Origin: Clostridia bacterium
GTDB lineage: Bacteria > Bacillota > Clostridia > Christensenellales > DTU072
Direction of reading: 5' to 3'
Assembly: GCA_016297005.1 (NCBI GenBank)
Contig: JAEDHK010000001.1
Coordinates: 124,001 to 188,000 of the forward strand
Length of the DNA: 64,000 bases
Position 1 is the first letter of the stretch; each line of letters opens with the position of its first letter. Of this stretch, positions 1 to 8,408 are shown one piece after another. The translations under genes were made by a program, and so were the position numbers. Below the pieces are notes generated by a model that saw only the letters and a list, made by a program, of their open reading frames with translations, had not been told where the DNA came from and made no database searches.

Positions 1-1
1 A

Positions 2-160
2 TACGACGAACTGACCGACGAAGAAAAACAAGAGCGTATCGACTTGATCAAAAAGCATTACGGCAAGTACCGCAAAGAGGAAGATGAAGCTCGTATTGCC
101 GAAATCACAGCCGCGGCAAAAGCCGAAGCGGAAAAGAAGCCGGTCGAAGAGGAAGAGTAA
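2..160 (+). CDS. 3' end of an unknown protein with a charged C-terminal tail
   Basis: Only the last 52 codons lie in the window; the reading frame is open from base 2 to a TAA at 158-160. The visible tail is highly charged and helical, with alternating Glu/Lys/Ala blocks and an EEEE terminus. That resembles a cytoplasmic C-terminal extension of a larger protein, but nothing in it identifies a family. A hairpin terminator follows about 90 bases later, so this gene ends its own transcription unit. Confidence 0.6.
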   Translation, partial: YDELTDEEKQERIDLIKKHYGKYRKEEDEARIAEITAAAKAEAEKKPVEEEE

Positions 161-252
161 ACGGCTCGGAAAAATCGCTCCTGAAAGAGCATGAATTGAA
201 CTTCGGTCATGCGGTATGAACATAGCCCGTATGGCGGATAAAATGTAAGAAT

Positions 253-285
253 CGAGACAGTCTTGGGACTGTCTCGAAAATTTTT
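253..285 (+). terminator. Rho-independent terminator after the first gene
   Basis: A perfect 10-bp stem (CGAGACAGTC at 253-262 with GACTGTCTCG at 267-276) and a 4-base loop are followed by AAAATTTTT. The 350-base gap 161-511 otherwise holds only the promoter at 467-495; I see no gene in it. Confidence 0.75.
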
Positions 286-466
286 ATCGCTTTTTCGGAA
301 CGCGGGTCATTTAGGTAAGTTTCAAAGAGCGTTGAAAGGACGCCGTGAAACGAATTATCGGATAGAAATTTTTTTTCGAATCGCACGTAATAACGAGTAT
401 CAAGAAACCTCCGTTTGCAGCAAAAAAACGAAAATTTTTTATTATTTCTATATCGTCGTAAAAGAT

Positions 467-495
467 TTGAGATTATTTCTTCGATGTGATAGAAT
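467..495 (+). promoter_or_regulatory. Sigma-A-type promoter of the MATE gene
   Basis: TTGAGA at 467-472 and TAGAAT at 490-495 are separated by exactly 17 bp. The expected transcription start is about 502-503, almost on top of the possible GTG start at 503 and 9 bases before the ATG at 512, so the message would be nearly leaderless. Confidence 0.65.
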
Positions 496-511
496 ATTCT
501 CCGTGACAAGA

Positions 512-1888
512 ATGAAGAAATACATCGGCGATAAAAAATTTTATAAGACCGTTTTTGCGGTCGCTTTGCCCATCATGTTGCAGAACGGTATTACACAGTT
601 CGTCAACCTGCTCGATAACATCATGGTCGGTCAGGTCGGCACCGAACAGATGTCGGGCGTAGCTATCGTCAATCAGCTTTTATTCGTCTTTAATTTATGC
701 GTTTTCGGAGCGGTTTCCGGCGCCGGTATCTTCACTGCGCAATATTATGGCAAAGGGAATGAAGAGGGCGTGCGACAGACGTTTCGTTTTAAGTTTCTGT
801 TTTGTATCTTCTTTGCCTTATTCGGCGTGGCCGTACTCGGACTTTTCAACGAACAGTTGATCGGTTTATATCTGAACGAGGGCAGCGCGGAGGGGGACCT
901 TGCGCTGACGTTGTCGTACGGAAAAGACTATTTATGGATCATGTTGATCGGACTTCTTCCGTTTGCAGTTGCCCAGACGTACGGCAGTACCCTGCGAGAA
1001 ACGGAAAAGACGGTTCTTCCTATGACGGCCGGGTTTATTGCCGTCGGTTTAAATTGTATAGGCAATTACATTTTAATCTTCGGGAATTTCGGCGCGCCTG
1101 CGCTCGGTGTTCGGGGCGCGGCGATCTCCACCGTCGCATCCCGCTTTCTCGAAGTGGGAATACTGGTCGTTACCGTATGGGCCAAACGGCAGAGGTACCC
1201 CTTTATCGTAAAGGCGTATCGCCATCTTTTCCGGATCGAAAAAAAACTGGTCTCCGATATTTTCAGGAAGGGCATGATTCTGCTTGTCAACGAGGCTTTT
1301 TGGGCGGGCGGCATCAGCGCTCTGGCGCAATGTTATTCTCAGCGCGGTCTGGCCGTTGTCGCCGGATACAATATCAGCAGTACGGTTACCAACGTTTTCA
1401 ATATCAGCTATATGGCGCTCGGGACGTCTATCGGCATTATCGTAGGAAAGTATCTTGGCGCGAGAGATTTTGAAAGAGCGGTGGATGAGGACAGAAAACT
1501 GATCGCATTCAGCGTGCTGGTCGGCGTGCTTATGGGCGCCGTTATGGCGGCTTTTTCCTCTTTCTTCCCCAATATATATAATACCACGGAAGAAGCCAAA
1601 GAAATTGCTCGACAGTTTATGCTCGTTACCGCCTGTATGATGCCCATATACAGCTTTCAGAACGCCTGTTACTTTACCCTTCGTTCGGGAGGAAAGACGT
1701 TCATAACTTTTCTTTACGACAGCGCGTTTATTTGGACGTTCGGGTTCCCCGTTGTTTTGCTTCTTGTCAGACTGACTACGCTTCCTATTCTCCACATATA
1801 TCTCGTCGTTTGCGCAATGGACGTAATAAAATCCGTTTTCGGATACGTTTTGCTCAAGAAAAGAATCTGGCTGAACCAGTTGATTTAA
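512..1888 (+). CDS. MATE family multidrug/cation efflux transporter
   Basis: A 458-residue polytopic membrane protein of the multi-antimicrobial extrusion (MATE/NorM-DinF) family, which exports cationic compounds using an Na+ or H+ gradient. The sequence shows about 12 hydrophobic segments in two homologous halves. The first helix carries the family-typical ALPIML and the loop DNIMVGQVGTEQMSG. Length fits the family (about 450). I chose ATG 512 because homology begins there; an in-frame GTG at 503 adds three residues, and an open frame reaching 263 has no promoter or family similarity. No Shine-Dalgarno precedes either start, and the -10 box ends only 16 bases before ATG 512. Substrate cannot be read from sequence. 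Confidence 0.9.
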   Translation: MKKYIGDKKFYKTVFAVALPIMLQNGITQFVNLLDNIMVGQVGTEQMSGVAIVNQLLFVFNLCVFGAVSGAGIFTAQYYGKGNEEGVRQTFRFKFLFCIFFALFGVAVLGLFNEQLIGLYLNEGSAEGDLALTLSYGKDYLWIMLIGLLPFAVAQTYGSTLRETEKTVLPMTAGFIAVGLNCIGNYILIFGNFGAPALGVRGAAISTVASRFLEVGILVVTVWAKRQRYPFIVKAYRHLFRIEKKLVSDIFRKGMILLVNEAFWAGGISALAQCYSQRGLAVVAGYNISSTVTNVFNISYMALGTSIGIIVGKYLGARDFERAVDEDRKLIAFSVLVGVLMGAVMAAFSSFFPNIYNTTEEAKEIARQFMLVTACMMPIYSFQNACYFTLRSGGKTFITFLYDSAFIWTFGFPVVLLLVRLTTLPILHIYLVVCAMDVIKSVFGYVLLKKRIWLNQLI

Positions 1889-1892
1889 GAAA

Positions 1893-1914
1893 AAGCCCCT
1901 TAGGGCTTGTTTTT
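1893..1914 (+). terminator. Terminator after the MATE gene
   Basis: Six-bp stem AAGCCC (1893-1898) / GGGCTT (1903-1908) with a CTTA loop, then GTTTTT. It separates the MATE gene from the downstream lipoprotein gene. Confidence 0.7.
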
Positions 1915-1934
1915 ATTACGGAATATGATAAAAT
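1907..1934 (+). promoter_or_regulatory. Possible promoter for the DUF4097-rha operon
   Basis: TTGTTT (1907-1912), 16-bp spacer, TAAAAT (1929-1934). The -35 element overlaps the 3' arm and T-run of the preceding terminator. The match is moderate; no catabolite or rhamnose operator was recognised. Confidence 0.4.
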
Positions 1935-1952
1935 GAAATCGTGAGGTGTGCC

Positions 1953-2786
1953 ATGAAGAAAAAAAGTATCGTTATTGTTGCGGCTGTCCTGATGACGGTC
2001 TGCGTCTGTTGTTTCGGCGCTTGTACGCGGAACAACGATAAAGTCACGTATTTTACGTACGCGGACGCCGATAAGTACTCTACCGGCGTGAAAGAATACG
2101 AAGATTACGTTTCGGAATTGAATATCAATTGGATCAGCGGAAGCGTAACCGTCACGACCGGTAACGTCAAAGCGGTTACCATAGAAGAAACTTATTCCAA
2201 AGACAATGTTTCCGACGATTATAAGGTTCATTCTTACCTCGATAAAGGGAAGCTGCATATTGCTTTTGCAAAGTCGGGAAAATTTGCCGGTTATGTCAAT
2301 CTGAAAAAAGACCTTACCGTTACCTTTCCGCAAGAGATGGACCTGAAAACGGTAAACGTCCGTTCGGTATCGGCGGAAGTGGAATTAAAGAATTCCGTTT
2401 CTGTGACTGATTTTCGCGCGGTAACCGTTTCTGCCGACGTAAAGGCCGCTTTTTCCGTAAATTCTCCCGTAAACTTTAAAGTAGAAACGGTCTCCGGCGA
2501 TGTGGAAGGCGCTTTTCTTAGCGATGCCAAGCCTTTCGTTAATATTAAAACCATTTCCGGAAAGGCTCAGATCGACGCGCTGGATCTTACCGACGTTGAC
2601 TTTTCTTCCGTCTCGGGAGATCTGATCGTGTTTATTCCCGATAGCGTCGGCTATAAAGTAACGCTCGACTCCGTTAGCGGCAAAGTTGAGAGCGAGTTCG
2701 ACGGCAAGACCGTTTCCGGCGACGGCAGAGTCAAGATCGACGCCAAGACTACAAGCGGAAACGTCGAAATAAAAATCAAAAAGTAA
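1953..2786 (+). CDS. DUF4097 adhesin-like lipoprotein
   Basis: A 277-residue secreted lipoprotein. It has a basic N-terminus, a hydrophobic stretch and a lipobox ending FGAC, so Cys24 is the likely lipidation site. The mature part is made of short beta-strand repeats carrying SVSGDL, TISGKA, SVSGKV and TTSGNV motifs, the pattern of the DUF4097/DUF4098 beta-helix fold; such proteins are often called putative adhesins without direct proof. ATG 1953 is preceded by GAGGTG at 1943-1948. An in-frame GTG at 1941 overlaps that site and was rejected. It is the first gene before rhaBAD, 11 bases upstream, but no link to rhamnose use is obvious. Confidence 0.8.
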   Translation: MKKKSIVIVAAVLMTVCVCCFGACTRNNDKVTYFTYADADKYSTGVKEYEDYVSELNINWISGSVTVTTGNVKAVTIEETYSKDNVSDDYKVHSYLDKGKLHIAFAKSGKFAGYVNLKKDLTVTFPQEMDLKTVNVRSVSAEVELKNSVSVTDFRAVTVSADVKAAFSVNSPVNFKVETVSGDVEGAFLSDAKPFVNIKTISGKAQIDALDLTDVDFSSVSGDLIVFIPDSVGYKVTLDSVSGKVESEFDGKTVSGDGRVKIDAKTTSGNVEIKIKK

Positions 2787-2797
2787 AGGGATAAGAT

Positions 2798-4099
2798 ATG
2801 AAATATTATTTAGCGATCGATATCGGCGCGTCCAGCGGCAGGCATATTGTCGGATATGAAAGGAACGGCAAGATAGAAACGCAGGAAGTGTATCGCTTTC
2901 CCAATTTTGTAGACAATCAGAACGGGTATCTCGTATGGGATATCCGTCGTTTGTTCCAAGAAATCAAAAACGGCGTCAAAGAGGCGTTTTTACGCTATCC
3001 GAAGATAGAAAGTCTTGCGATAGATACGTGGGGCGTTGATTACGTTCTGATTGGCGAAGGGGAAGAAATAACGCCCTGTTACGCTTATCGAGACGGTCAT
3101 ACGGCGACTGCCGTTGAAGAAGTGCATAGTATTATTCCTTTTGAAAAACTGTACGAAAAAACAGGAACGCAGTTTCAGACTTTCAATACCGTTTATCGGC
3201 TGTGGGAGGATAAAAAGGCGGGACGTCTGGAAAAGGCCTCCGCATTTTTGATGATGCCCGAGTATTTTTCTTATAAGCTGACGGGCGTGATGAAAAAAGA
3301 GTATACCGACGCGTCCACGACCGGACTTGTCAACGCCGCAAGCGAAGAATTCGATTCCGATATTCTGACCGCCCTCGGCTATCCTCGAAAGATGTTTCCC
3401 TCACTTGATAAGCCGGGAACGAAGGTCGGCAGTCTGCTTCCTGAGATCGCCGAGGAAGTAGGCGGACAGACGACCGTTCTTTTATGCGCTTCTCACGACA
3501 CGGCAAGCGCTTTTGAAGCGGTCAAGGTGGCAAGCGACTGCGCCGTTCTTTCCAGCGGAACGTGGTCTCTTCTCGGAGCCAAGCTCCCCGCGCCTGTAAC
3601 GACGAAAGAAGCTTTAAAAAGCAACTTTGCCAACGAAGGCGGCGTAGGATACGTTCGGTTTTTGAAAAATATCATGGGACTCTGGATTATTGGCGAACTC
3701 CGTAAAGAATTCGGGACCGATTACGCAGAAATGATCGCCGAGGCGAAAACAAGCAAATTCGAAGGACTCTTCGACGTCAACGACCAATCTTTTTTGGCTC
3801 CGAAAAAAATGAGCGAAGCGATAACAGAGTATTTTACGCGCCAAGCCCGACCCACGCCCACAGGGCGCGCCGACCTGTTCAATACCGTGTTCAGGAGCCT
3901 TGCGCTCAGCTATAAAAACGCGATGGACGAATTGGAAAAAGTCACGGGCAAAAAATTCAATGAAATCTGTATTGTAGGAGGGGGAGCCAAGAATGGTTAT
4001 CTTAATGACCTGACGGCGACCTTTACCGGAAGAAAGGTAACGGCGATGCCTATCGAGGCCACCGCTATCGGTAATTTAATGATCCAGATAGGAGGCTAA
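2798..4099 (+). CDS. rhaB: Rhamnulokinase
   Basis: Phosphorylates L-rhamnulose to L-rhamnulose 1-phosphate in the cytoplasm, the second step of L-rhamnose breakdown. FGGY-kinase features are visible: the N-terminal phosphate loop AIDIGASSGRH, the IDTWGVDY segment near residue 76, the SSGTWSLLG segment, and the C-terminal IVGGGAKNGYLN nucleotide-binding motif. At 433 residues it is roughly 40-60 shorter than typical RhaB proteins (about 480-490). It stops right after the EATAIGNLMIQ helix, and the last codons double as the AGGAGG ribosome-binding site of rhaA. No continuation of the family C-terminus is seen in another frame because rhaA starts 3 bases later. Function is judged from context and motifs. 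Confidence 0.9.
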   Translation: MKYYLAIDIGASSGRHIVGYERNGKIETQEVYRFPNFVDNQNGYLVWDIRRLFQEIKNGVKEAFLRYPKIESLAIDTWGVDYVLIGEGEEITPCYAYRDGHTATAVEEVHSIIPFEKLYEKTGTQFQTFNTVYRLWEDKKAGRLEKASAFLMMPEYFSYKLTGVMKKEYTDASTTGLVNAASEEFDSDILTALGYPRKMFPSLDKPGTKVGSLLPEIAEEVGGQTTVLLCASHDTASAFEAVKVASDCAVLSSGTWSLLGAKLPAPVTTKEALKSNFANEGGVGYVRFLKNIMGLWIIGELRKEFGTDYAEMIAEAKTSKFEGLFDVNDQSFLAPKKMSEAITEYFTRQARPTPTGRADLFNTVFRSLALSYKNAMDELEKVTGKKFNEICIVGGGAKNGYLNDLTATFTGRKVTAMPIEATAIGNLMIQIGG

Positions 4100-4102
4100 T
4101 AA

Positions 4103-5332
4103 ATGGATTATCAAACAGCAAAAAAAGAATACGCCGTCTTTGGCGTGGATACCGAAGCCGCTATCAGTCGGCTGTCCGAAATCCCGATCTCCCTCCATTG
4201 TTGGCAGGGCGACGACGTGCAGGGATTTTTGAATAAAAGCGCCCTGTCCGGCGGCATTCAGACAACCGGGAATTATCCGGGGAAGGCGCGTACTTTTGAA
4301 GAATTAAAGCAGGATCTGGAATTTGCTTTTTCCCTGATCCCGGGCAAGAAGCGCGTCAACCTGCACGCTATCTATGCCGTCAGCGACGGGCCGGTAGCGT
4401 TGGATAAACTGACGATCAAAGAGTTTGAGCCGTGGCTCGAATGGGGACTTCCTAAGGGAATTGCGTTTGATTTCAACCCCACTTTATTCTCTCATCCGAT
4501 GGTAAAGGACGGACTGACGCTTTCTTCTCCTGACAAAGGTGTCCGCGATTTCTGGATTGCTCACGTCAAGGCATGCCGCGCTATCGCCGCCGAGATCGGT
4601 AAGCGTCAGGGCAGCCCCTGCCTGCACAATACCTGGATTCCGGACGGACTCAAGGACGTGCCGGCCGATCGTCTCTCTCCGCGTTTGCGCTTAAAAGAAA
4701 GCCTGGACGAGATTTTTTCCGTTAAGTATTCCAAAGAATATATTTTGGATTCCTTGGAGTCAAAAGTTTTTGGCATCGGCGTAGAAAGTTATACCGTCGG
4801 TTCATCCGAGTTTTATCTTAATTACGCTGCCAAAAACGACATTCTGTGTCTGCTCGATAACGGCCATTATCATCCGACGGAGGTTGTTTCGGATAAGATC
4901 CCGTCTATGCTCGCGTTCTACGACAAGGTGGCCTTGCACGTTACCCGCGGCATACGCTGGGACAGCGACCACGTCGTACTCTTCGAAGACGAATTAAAAG
5001 AGATCGCAAAAGAGATCGTCCGGAACAACGCTGACAAGCGCGTACTGATCGGTCTCGATTACTTCGACGCCTCTATTAATCGTATTTCTGCATGGGTGGT
5101 AGGGGACCGAAACATGCATAAGGCGCTTTTGTACGCGCTTCTGCTCCCCAATGAAAAAATGAAACAGCTGCAAAACGACGGTAAGTTCACCGAGCTGATG
5201 TATGAGTCCGAACAAGCGAAGACTTTGCCGTTCGGTACGGTTTGGGAAGAATATCTTCGCCGACAAAACGTACCCGCGCGTTGGTTTGAAAAAGTGGAGA
5301 CATATGAAAAGGAGGTTTTATCGTTAAGATGA
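4103..5332 (+). CDS. rhaA: L-rhamnose isomerase
   Basis: Interconverts L-rhamnose and L-rhamnulose, the first pathway step; a metal-dependent TIM-barrel enzyme. The 409-residue length matches the family (about 420). Typical segments are SLHCWQGDDVQGF near the N-terminus, GIAFDFNPTLFSHP, LHNTWIPDG, LLDNGHYHPTE and the metal-site region RGIRWDSDHVV. An AGGAGG site lies inside the end of rhaB. The gene overlaps rhaD by 4 bases (ATGA), which indicates translational coupling. Confidence 0.96.
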   Translation: MDYQTAKKEYAVFGVDTEAAISRLSEIPISLHCWQGDDVQGFLNKSALSGGIQTTGNYPGKARTFEELKQDLEFAFSLIPGKKRVNLHAIYAVSDGPVALDKLTIKEFEPWLEWGLPKGIAFDFNPTLFSHPMVKDGLTLSSPDKGVRDFWIAHVKACRAIAAEIGKRQGSPCLHNTWIPDGLKDVPADRLSPRLRLKESLDEIFSVKYSKEYILDSLESKVFGIGVESYTVGSSEFYLNYAAKNDILCLLDNGHYHPTEVVSDKIPSMLAFYDKVALHVTRGIRWDSDHVVLFEDELKEIAKEIVRNNADKRVLIGLDYFDASINRISAWVVGDRNMHKALLYALLLPNEKMKQLQNDGKFTELMYESEQAKTLPFGTVWEEYLRRQNVPARWFEKVETYEKEVLSLR

Positions 5333-6141
5333 AAGATATATTGGAAGCGCCTTTTTTGAAGGAAATTTGCAAAACGGCAAGCAACATGTACCGCCAGGGC
5401 TGGGACGAACGTAACGGCGGTAACATTTCCGTCCGACTGGATAAAAAAGATCTGGCGCCTTATCTTAACGTGCGCGACGTTATCCGTACCATCCCGACCA
5501 AGTTCGACGCCAAAGCGATCGCCGGGCAGTATTATATCGTTACCGGCACGGGAAAGTATTTTAAAAACGTCGAAGACGACCCGGAGACCAATCTCGGTAT
5601 CTTCCGTATTTCCGATAGCGGAACGGAAGCCGAACTTCTGTGGGGATATAAAGATGGCGGCCGCTTTACGAGCGAACTTCCCGCCCACCTTATGAGCCAT
5701 ATCGCCCGTCAAGCCGTCGATCCTGAAAGCAGAGTCATTATTCATACCCACCCGACTAACACCATCTCTATGAATACCGTTTGTCCGGTAGACGAGGACG
5801 ACTTTACGCACAGGCTGTGGCAAATCAACACCGAAGCCATCGTCGTCTTTCCCGACGGCGTGGGTATGCTCCCTTGGATGGTATGCGGCACCACGGCAAT
5901 CGGCGAAGCCACGGCCGAAAAGATGAAAAAATACCGCATCGTTATCTGGACCAATCACGGCATCTATGGCGCCGGGAAGGACCTCGACGAAACTTTCGGT
6001 CTCATCGAAACGGTAGAAAAGACGGCGCAGATTTATATGCTGACAGAGGGCCATAAACGACTGAATCTCATTACCGATAAGCAATTGAAAGACATTGCCG
6101 ACTACTTTGGCGTTACGCCTAAGGCAGGGATTTTGAAGTGA
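5329..6141 (+). CDS. rhaD: Rhamnulose-1-phosphate aldolase
   Basis: Class II, zinc-dependent aldolase that splits L-rhamnulose 1-phosphate into dihydroxyacetone phosphate and L-lactaldehyde. The 270-residue length equals that of known RhaD. Zinc ligands are visible as HTHPTN (His139, His141) and NHGIYG (His210); NGGNIS near residue 29 is the phosphate-binding segment of the aldolase/epimerase family. It is the last gene of the rha operon. No lactaldehyde reductase, rhamnose mutarotase, transporter or regulator accompanies it here, so those functions must be encoded elsewhere. Confidence 0.95.
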   Translation: MKDILEAPFLKEICKTASNMYRQGWDERNGGNISVRLDKKDLAPYLNVRDVIRTIPTKFDAKAIAGQYYIVTGTGKYFKNVEDDPETNLGIFRISDSGTEAELLWGYKDGGRFTSELPAHLMSHIARQAVDPESRVIIHTHPTNTISMNTVCPVDEDDFTHRLWQINTEAIVVFPDGVGMLPWMVCGTTAIGEATAEKMKKYRIVIWTNHGIYGAGKDLDETFGLIETVEKTAQIYMLTEGHKRLNLITDKQLKDIADYFGVTPKAGILK

Positions 6142-6234
6142 TTTGCGTATGAATGCGCGTGGTATGGCGATATTTTTAAGAATTATTGCGTGCGAGTTCT
6201 GATTGCTATTTGATAACGCCATAAAGGATAGTCA

Positions 6235-6277
6235 AAAAAAACAGCTCCTTCGACTTTTCGTGGGAGCTGTATTATTA
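6235..6277. terminator. Bidirectional terminator between rhaD and the amidohydrolase
   Basis: Stem ACAGCTCC (6241-6248) / GGAGCTGT (6263-6270) is flanked by AAAAAAA on the left and ATTATTA on the right. It can serve rhaD on the plus strand and the convergent lysA-aroEK-amidohydrolase operon on the minus strand. Confidence 0.7.
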
Positions 6278-6348
6278 ATGAGGAGCGATCGCACCTTACG
6301 GTATGCGTATAATGAGAAATTTGTAGGCCGTTCAGATTCAATGAGTCC

Positions 6349-7137
6349 TTACATCCCCAGAAGATTTAACGCGTTTTTATAATTGATTTTTTCTTTGTCT
6401 TCGTCGGATAGACCGAGGGTGCTTTGCATGGACAGTTCCATCGTGGGAGAATGCCACGGCGAGTCGGTGCCGAAGAGCAGGCGGTCCGCACCGCGCTTTT
6501 CGATGATTTCTATAGCCGTCGTGCGGGGCATGACGCCACAACCGTAAGATACGTCGAAATAGGCGGGCGTATCGCAAAGAACGTCGATGACTTCTTCGCC
6601 GCAACTCAATCCGCCCCAGTGGGCGAGAACGACGGGAGAGGAGAATTTATCGAGCATTTTTATTGCATTTTTTGGCATGCACTTGTAGGGCGGCGGAAAA
6701 CCGAAATCGTATCCGGCGTGAAAGACGGTAATAAGACCGAGTTCCGATATTTTTTTGTATAGCGGAAACATTTTCGGATCGTCCACGAAAAACCCTTGAT
6801 AATCGGGATGAAATTTTACGCCTTTCAGTCCAAGCGCTTTGATCCGGTCCAATTCTTCGAGCGCGTCGGGCGCTTCCGGATGGACGGAACCAAAGGCGAT
6901 CAGCCTGTCGCCGTTGATTGAAGCGGCAAAATCGTTTACGGCGTGCATCTGACGAGCGTTGGTAGCGATATTCAGGACGACCGATTTGTCGACGCCTTCT
7001 TTATCCATTGCGGCAAGAAGGCCTTCCGGCGTTCCGTTCGTGTGGGGCAAAATACCGCCCGCAACGAAGGAGAGATTTTTTAATGCTTTTTCGGCGATCT
7101 TAGCCGGGAATACGTGAGAATGAAAATCGATCAGCAT
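6349..7137 (-). CDS. Amidohydrolase_2 family TIM-barrel metal hydrolase
   Basis: A 262-residue protein of the amidohydrolase-related family 2. The metal-binding DFHSHVFP (His6, His8), GVKFHPDYQG, the central FHAGYDFG, VLAHWGG and FGTDSPW motifs are all present, so it is probably an active metal-dependent hydrolase or decarboxylase. The substrate cannot be deduced. It lies 7 bases after aroE-aroK in the same operon. A distant paralogue sits at 42783-43586, with the same motif order. Confidence 0.85.
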   Translation of the reverse strand: MLIDFHSHVFPAKIAEKALKNLSFVAGGILPHTNGTPEGLLAAMDKEGVDKSVVLNIATNARQMHAVNDFAASINGDRLIAFGSVHPEAPDALEELDRIKALGLKGVKFHPDYQGFFVDDPKMFPLYKKISELGLITVFHAGYDFGFPPPYKCMPKNAIKMLDKFSSPVVLAHWGGLSCGEEVIDVLCDTPAYFDVSYGCGVMPRTTAIEIIEKRGADRLLFGTDSPWHSPTMELSMQSTLGLSDEDKEKINYKNALNLLGM

Positions 7138-7144
7138 AATAGAA

Positions 7145-8404
7145 TTAAAGAATAGTAGTTGGGTGACTGAAATATTGTTCTACGGCGGCGATAATTTTTT
7201 GCTTGCAGCTTTCGATATCGCCATTGTTCTCAACTTCGAAATCGGCGATCTCTTTATAATAAGGAAGACGTTCGATAAAGAGTTTTTTGATGGTTTCTTT
7301 GTCTTTGGAAAGGGGACGCCCGGTCGTCTCCAAAAGATCGGTATTCCGTTGCAGGAATACGACAAAACCGTTTTGGGCGAGCGCACAGCGGTTTGCTTTA
7401 CGAATGACCGAACCGCCGCCGGTGGCGATCAAAAGTCCCCGACCGTTAGAGAACTCTTCGACGACGTTCTGTTCGAGGTCGCGGAAGTAGTCTTCTCCCT
7501 TTTTATCGAAGATCTCCGGTATGCTCATGCCGGCTTTCCGTACAATTTCGGCGTCAACATCGACAAAGCGCTTTTTGGCCGAAGCCGCGATATACTGTCC
7601 GATGACCGTTTTCCCGGAAGAAGGCATGCCGACGATGACGATATTGCTCTGTTCCCAAAGGATTTGCTTGAAAATCTCGTCGATCTTTTCGCGCGAGGTC
7701 GTTTTATTGAAAAAAATATCATAACTCTTTACGGCTTGCGCCACGAGCATATATAGGCCGTTGCAAGCGGGGATCCCTGCCTTTTTGGCCTGATAAACAA
7801 GCCGGGTGCGGAGGGGATTATAGACGGCGTCTACCACGCCGGACAGCTTTTTAAAGGCGGTTACGTCGCAGATGGCGTTATCGCAATTGGGATACATACC
7901 CACCGGCGTTGCGTTGACGATGACATCTGTGTTTTCGTAGTCCGGGGTATCCGATCTGCCGATCATGGAAACCGATTTTGCGCCTAAATGCTCCATTAAG
8001 ACTTTCGCCATACCGGCGGTGCCGCCCCGTCCGAAGACGGCGACGACCTTATCTTTAATTTCGATTCCATAATACTCGATCATGGCTCTCATGCCGTAAA
8101 AATCGGTGTTATAACCGTACGTCAGACCTCCGCGCAGGATCACGGTGTTGACCGCACCGCACATGGCCGCCGTCTTGTCCAGAAAATCAACGCTCTCGAA
8201 AGCCGTTTTTTTATGAGGAACGGTGACGTTCAGCCCGACGAAATTACCGCTTTTTATGATGGCCTCGGCGCCTTCTTTTTCAACGTCGTAAAGTTTATAC
8301 TCTTCTCCGAGGTGTTGAAAAATGACCGGAGAAAAGCTGTGCCCCAATGGGTGTCCTAAAAGGCCGACGCCGAGATTCGGTTGCGCGTATCTCGTTGTTT
8401 CCAT
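7145..8404 (-). CDS. aroE-aroK: Bifunctional shikimate dehydrogenase / shikimate kinase
   Basis: One 419-residue frame joins two consecutive shikimate-pathway enzymes. Residues about 10-245 are AroE: GHPLGHSFSP substrate loop, NVTVPHKK with catalytic Lys65, NTDFYGM with Asp101, the dinucleotide loop FGRGGTAGMA, and NATPVGM. Residues about 250-419 are AroK: P-loop GMPSSGKT (259-266), DVDAEIV, a central DYFRDLE and the ATGGGS loop. The fusion would carry 3-dehydroshikimate to shikimate 3-phosphate. The start lies 4 bases after the lysA stop, with an AAGGGG site inside the lysA end. Both enzymes are usually separate proteins; AroE-AroK fusions are uncommon. Confidence 0.92.
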   Translation of the reverse strand: METTRYAQPNLGVGLLGHPLGHSFSPVIFQHLGEEYKLYDVEKEGAEAIIKSGNFVGLNVTVPHKKTAFESVDFLDKTAAMCGAVNTVILRGGLTYGYNTDFYGMRAMIEYYGIEIKDKVVAVFGRGGTAGMAKVLMEHLGAKSVSMIGRSDTPDYENTDVIVNATPVGMYPNCDNAICDVTAFKKLSGVVDAVYNPLRTRLVYQAKKAGIPACNGLYMLVAQAVKSYDIFFNKTTSREKIDEIFKQILWEQSNIVIVGMPSSGKTVIGQYIAASAKKRFVDVDAEIVRKAGMSIPEIFDKKGEDYFRDLEQNVVEEFSNGRGLLIATGGGSVIRKANRCALAQNGFVVFLQRNTDLLETTGRPLSKDKETIKKLFIERLPYYKEIADFEVENNGDIESCKQKIIAAVEQYFSHPTTIL

Positions 8405-8408
8405 GTTT

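Noticed and set aside
263..511. N-terminal extension of the MATE protein
   Set aside because: The extra 83 codons include the terminator hairpin and the promoter, and MATE similarity begins only at the ATG 512 region.
2798..4102. Frameshift as the cause of the short rhaB
   Set aside because: No continuation of the family C-terminus exists in other frames before rhaA begins 3 bases later.
5059..6222. Antisense open frame opposite rhaA-rhaD, and similar long ones at 8322-9410, 24618-25670 and 25690-26727
   Set aside because: Each lies opposite a well-supported gene with conserved motifs; codon structure mirrors the sense gene and no start signals fit.
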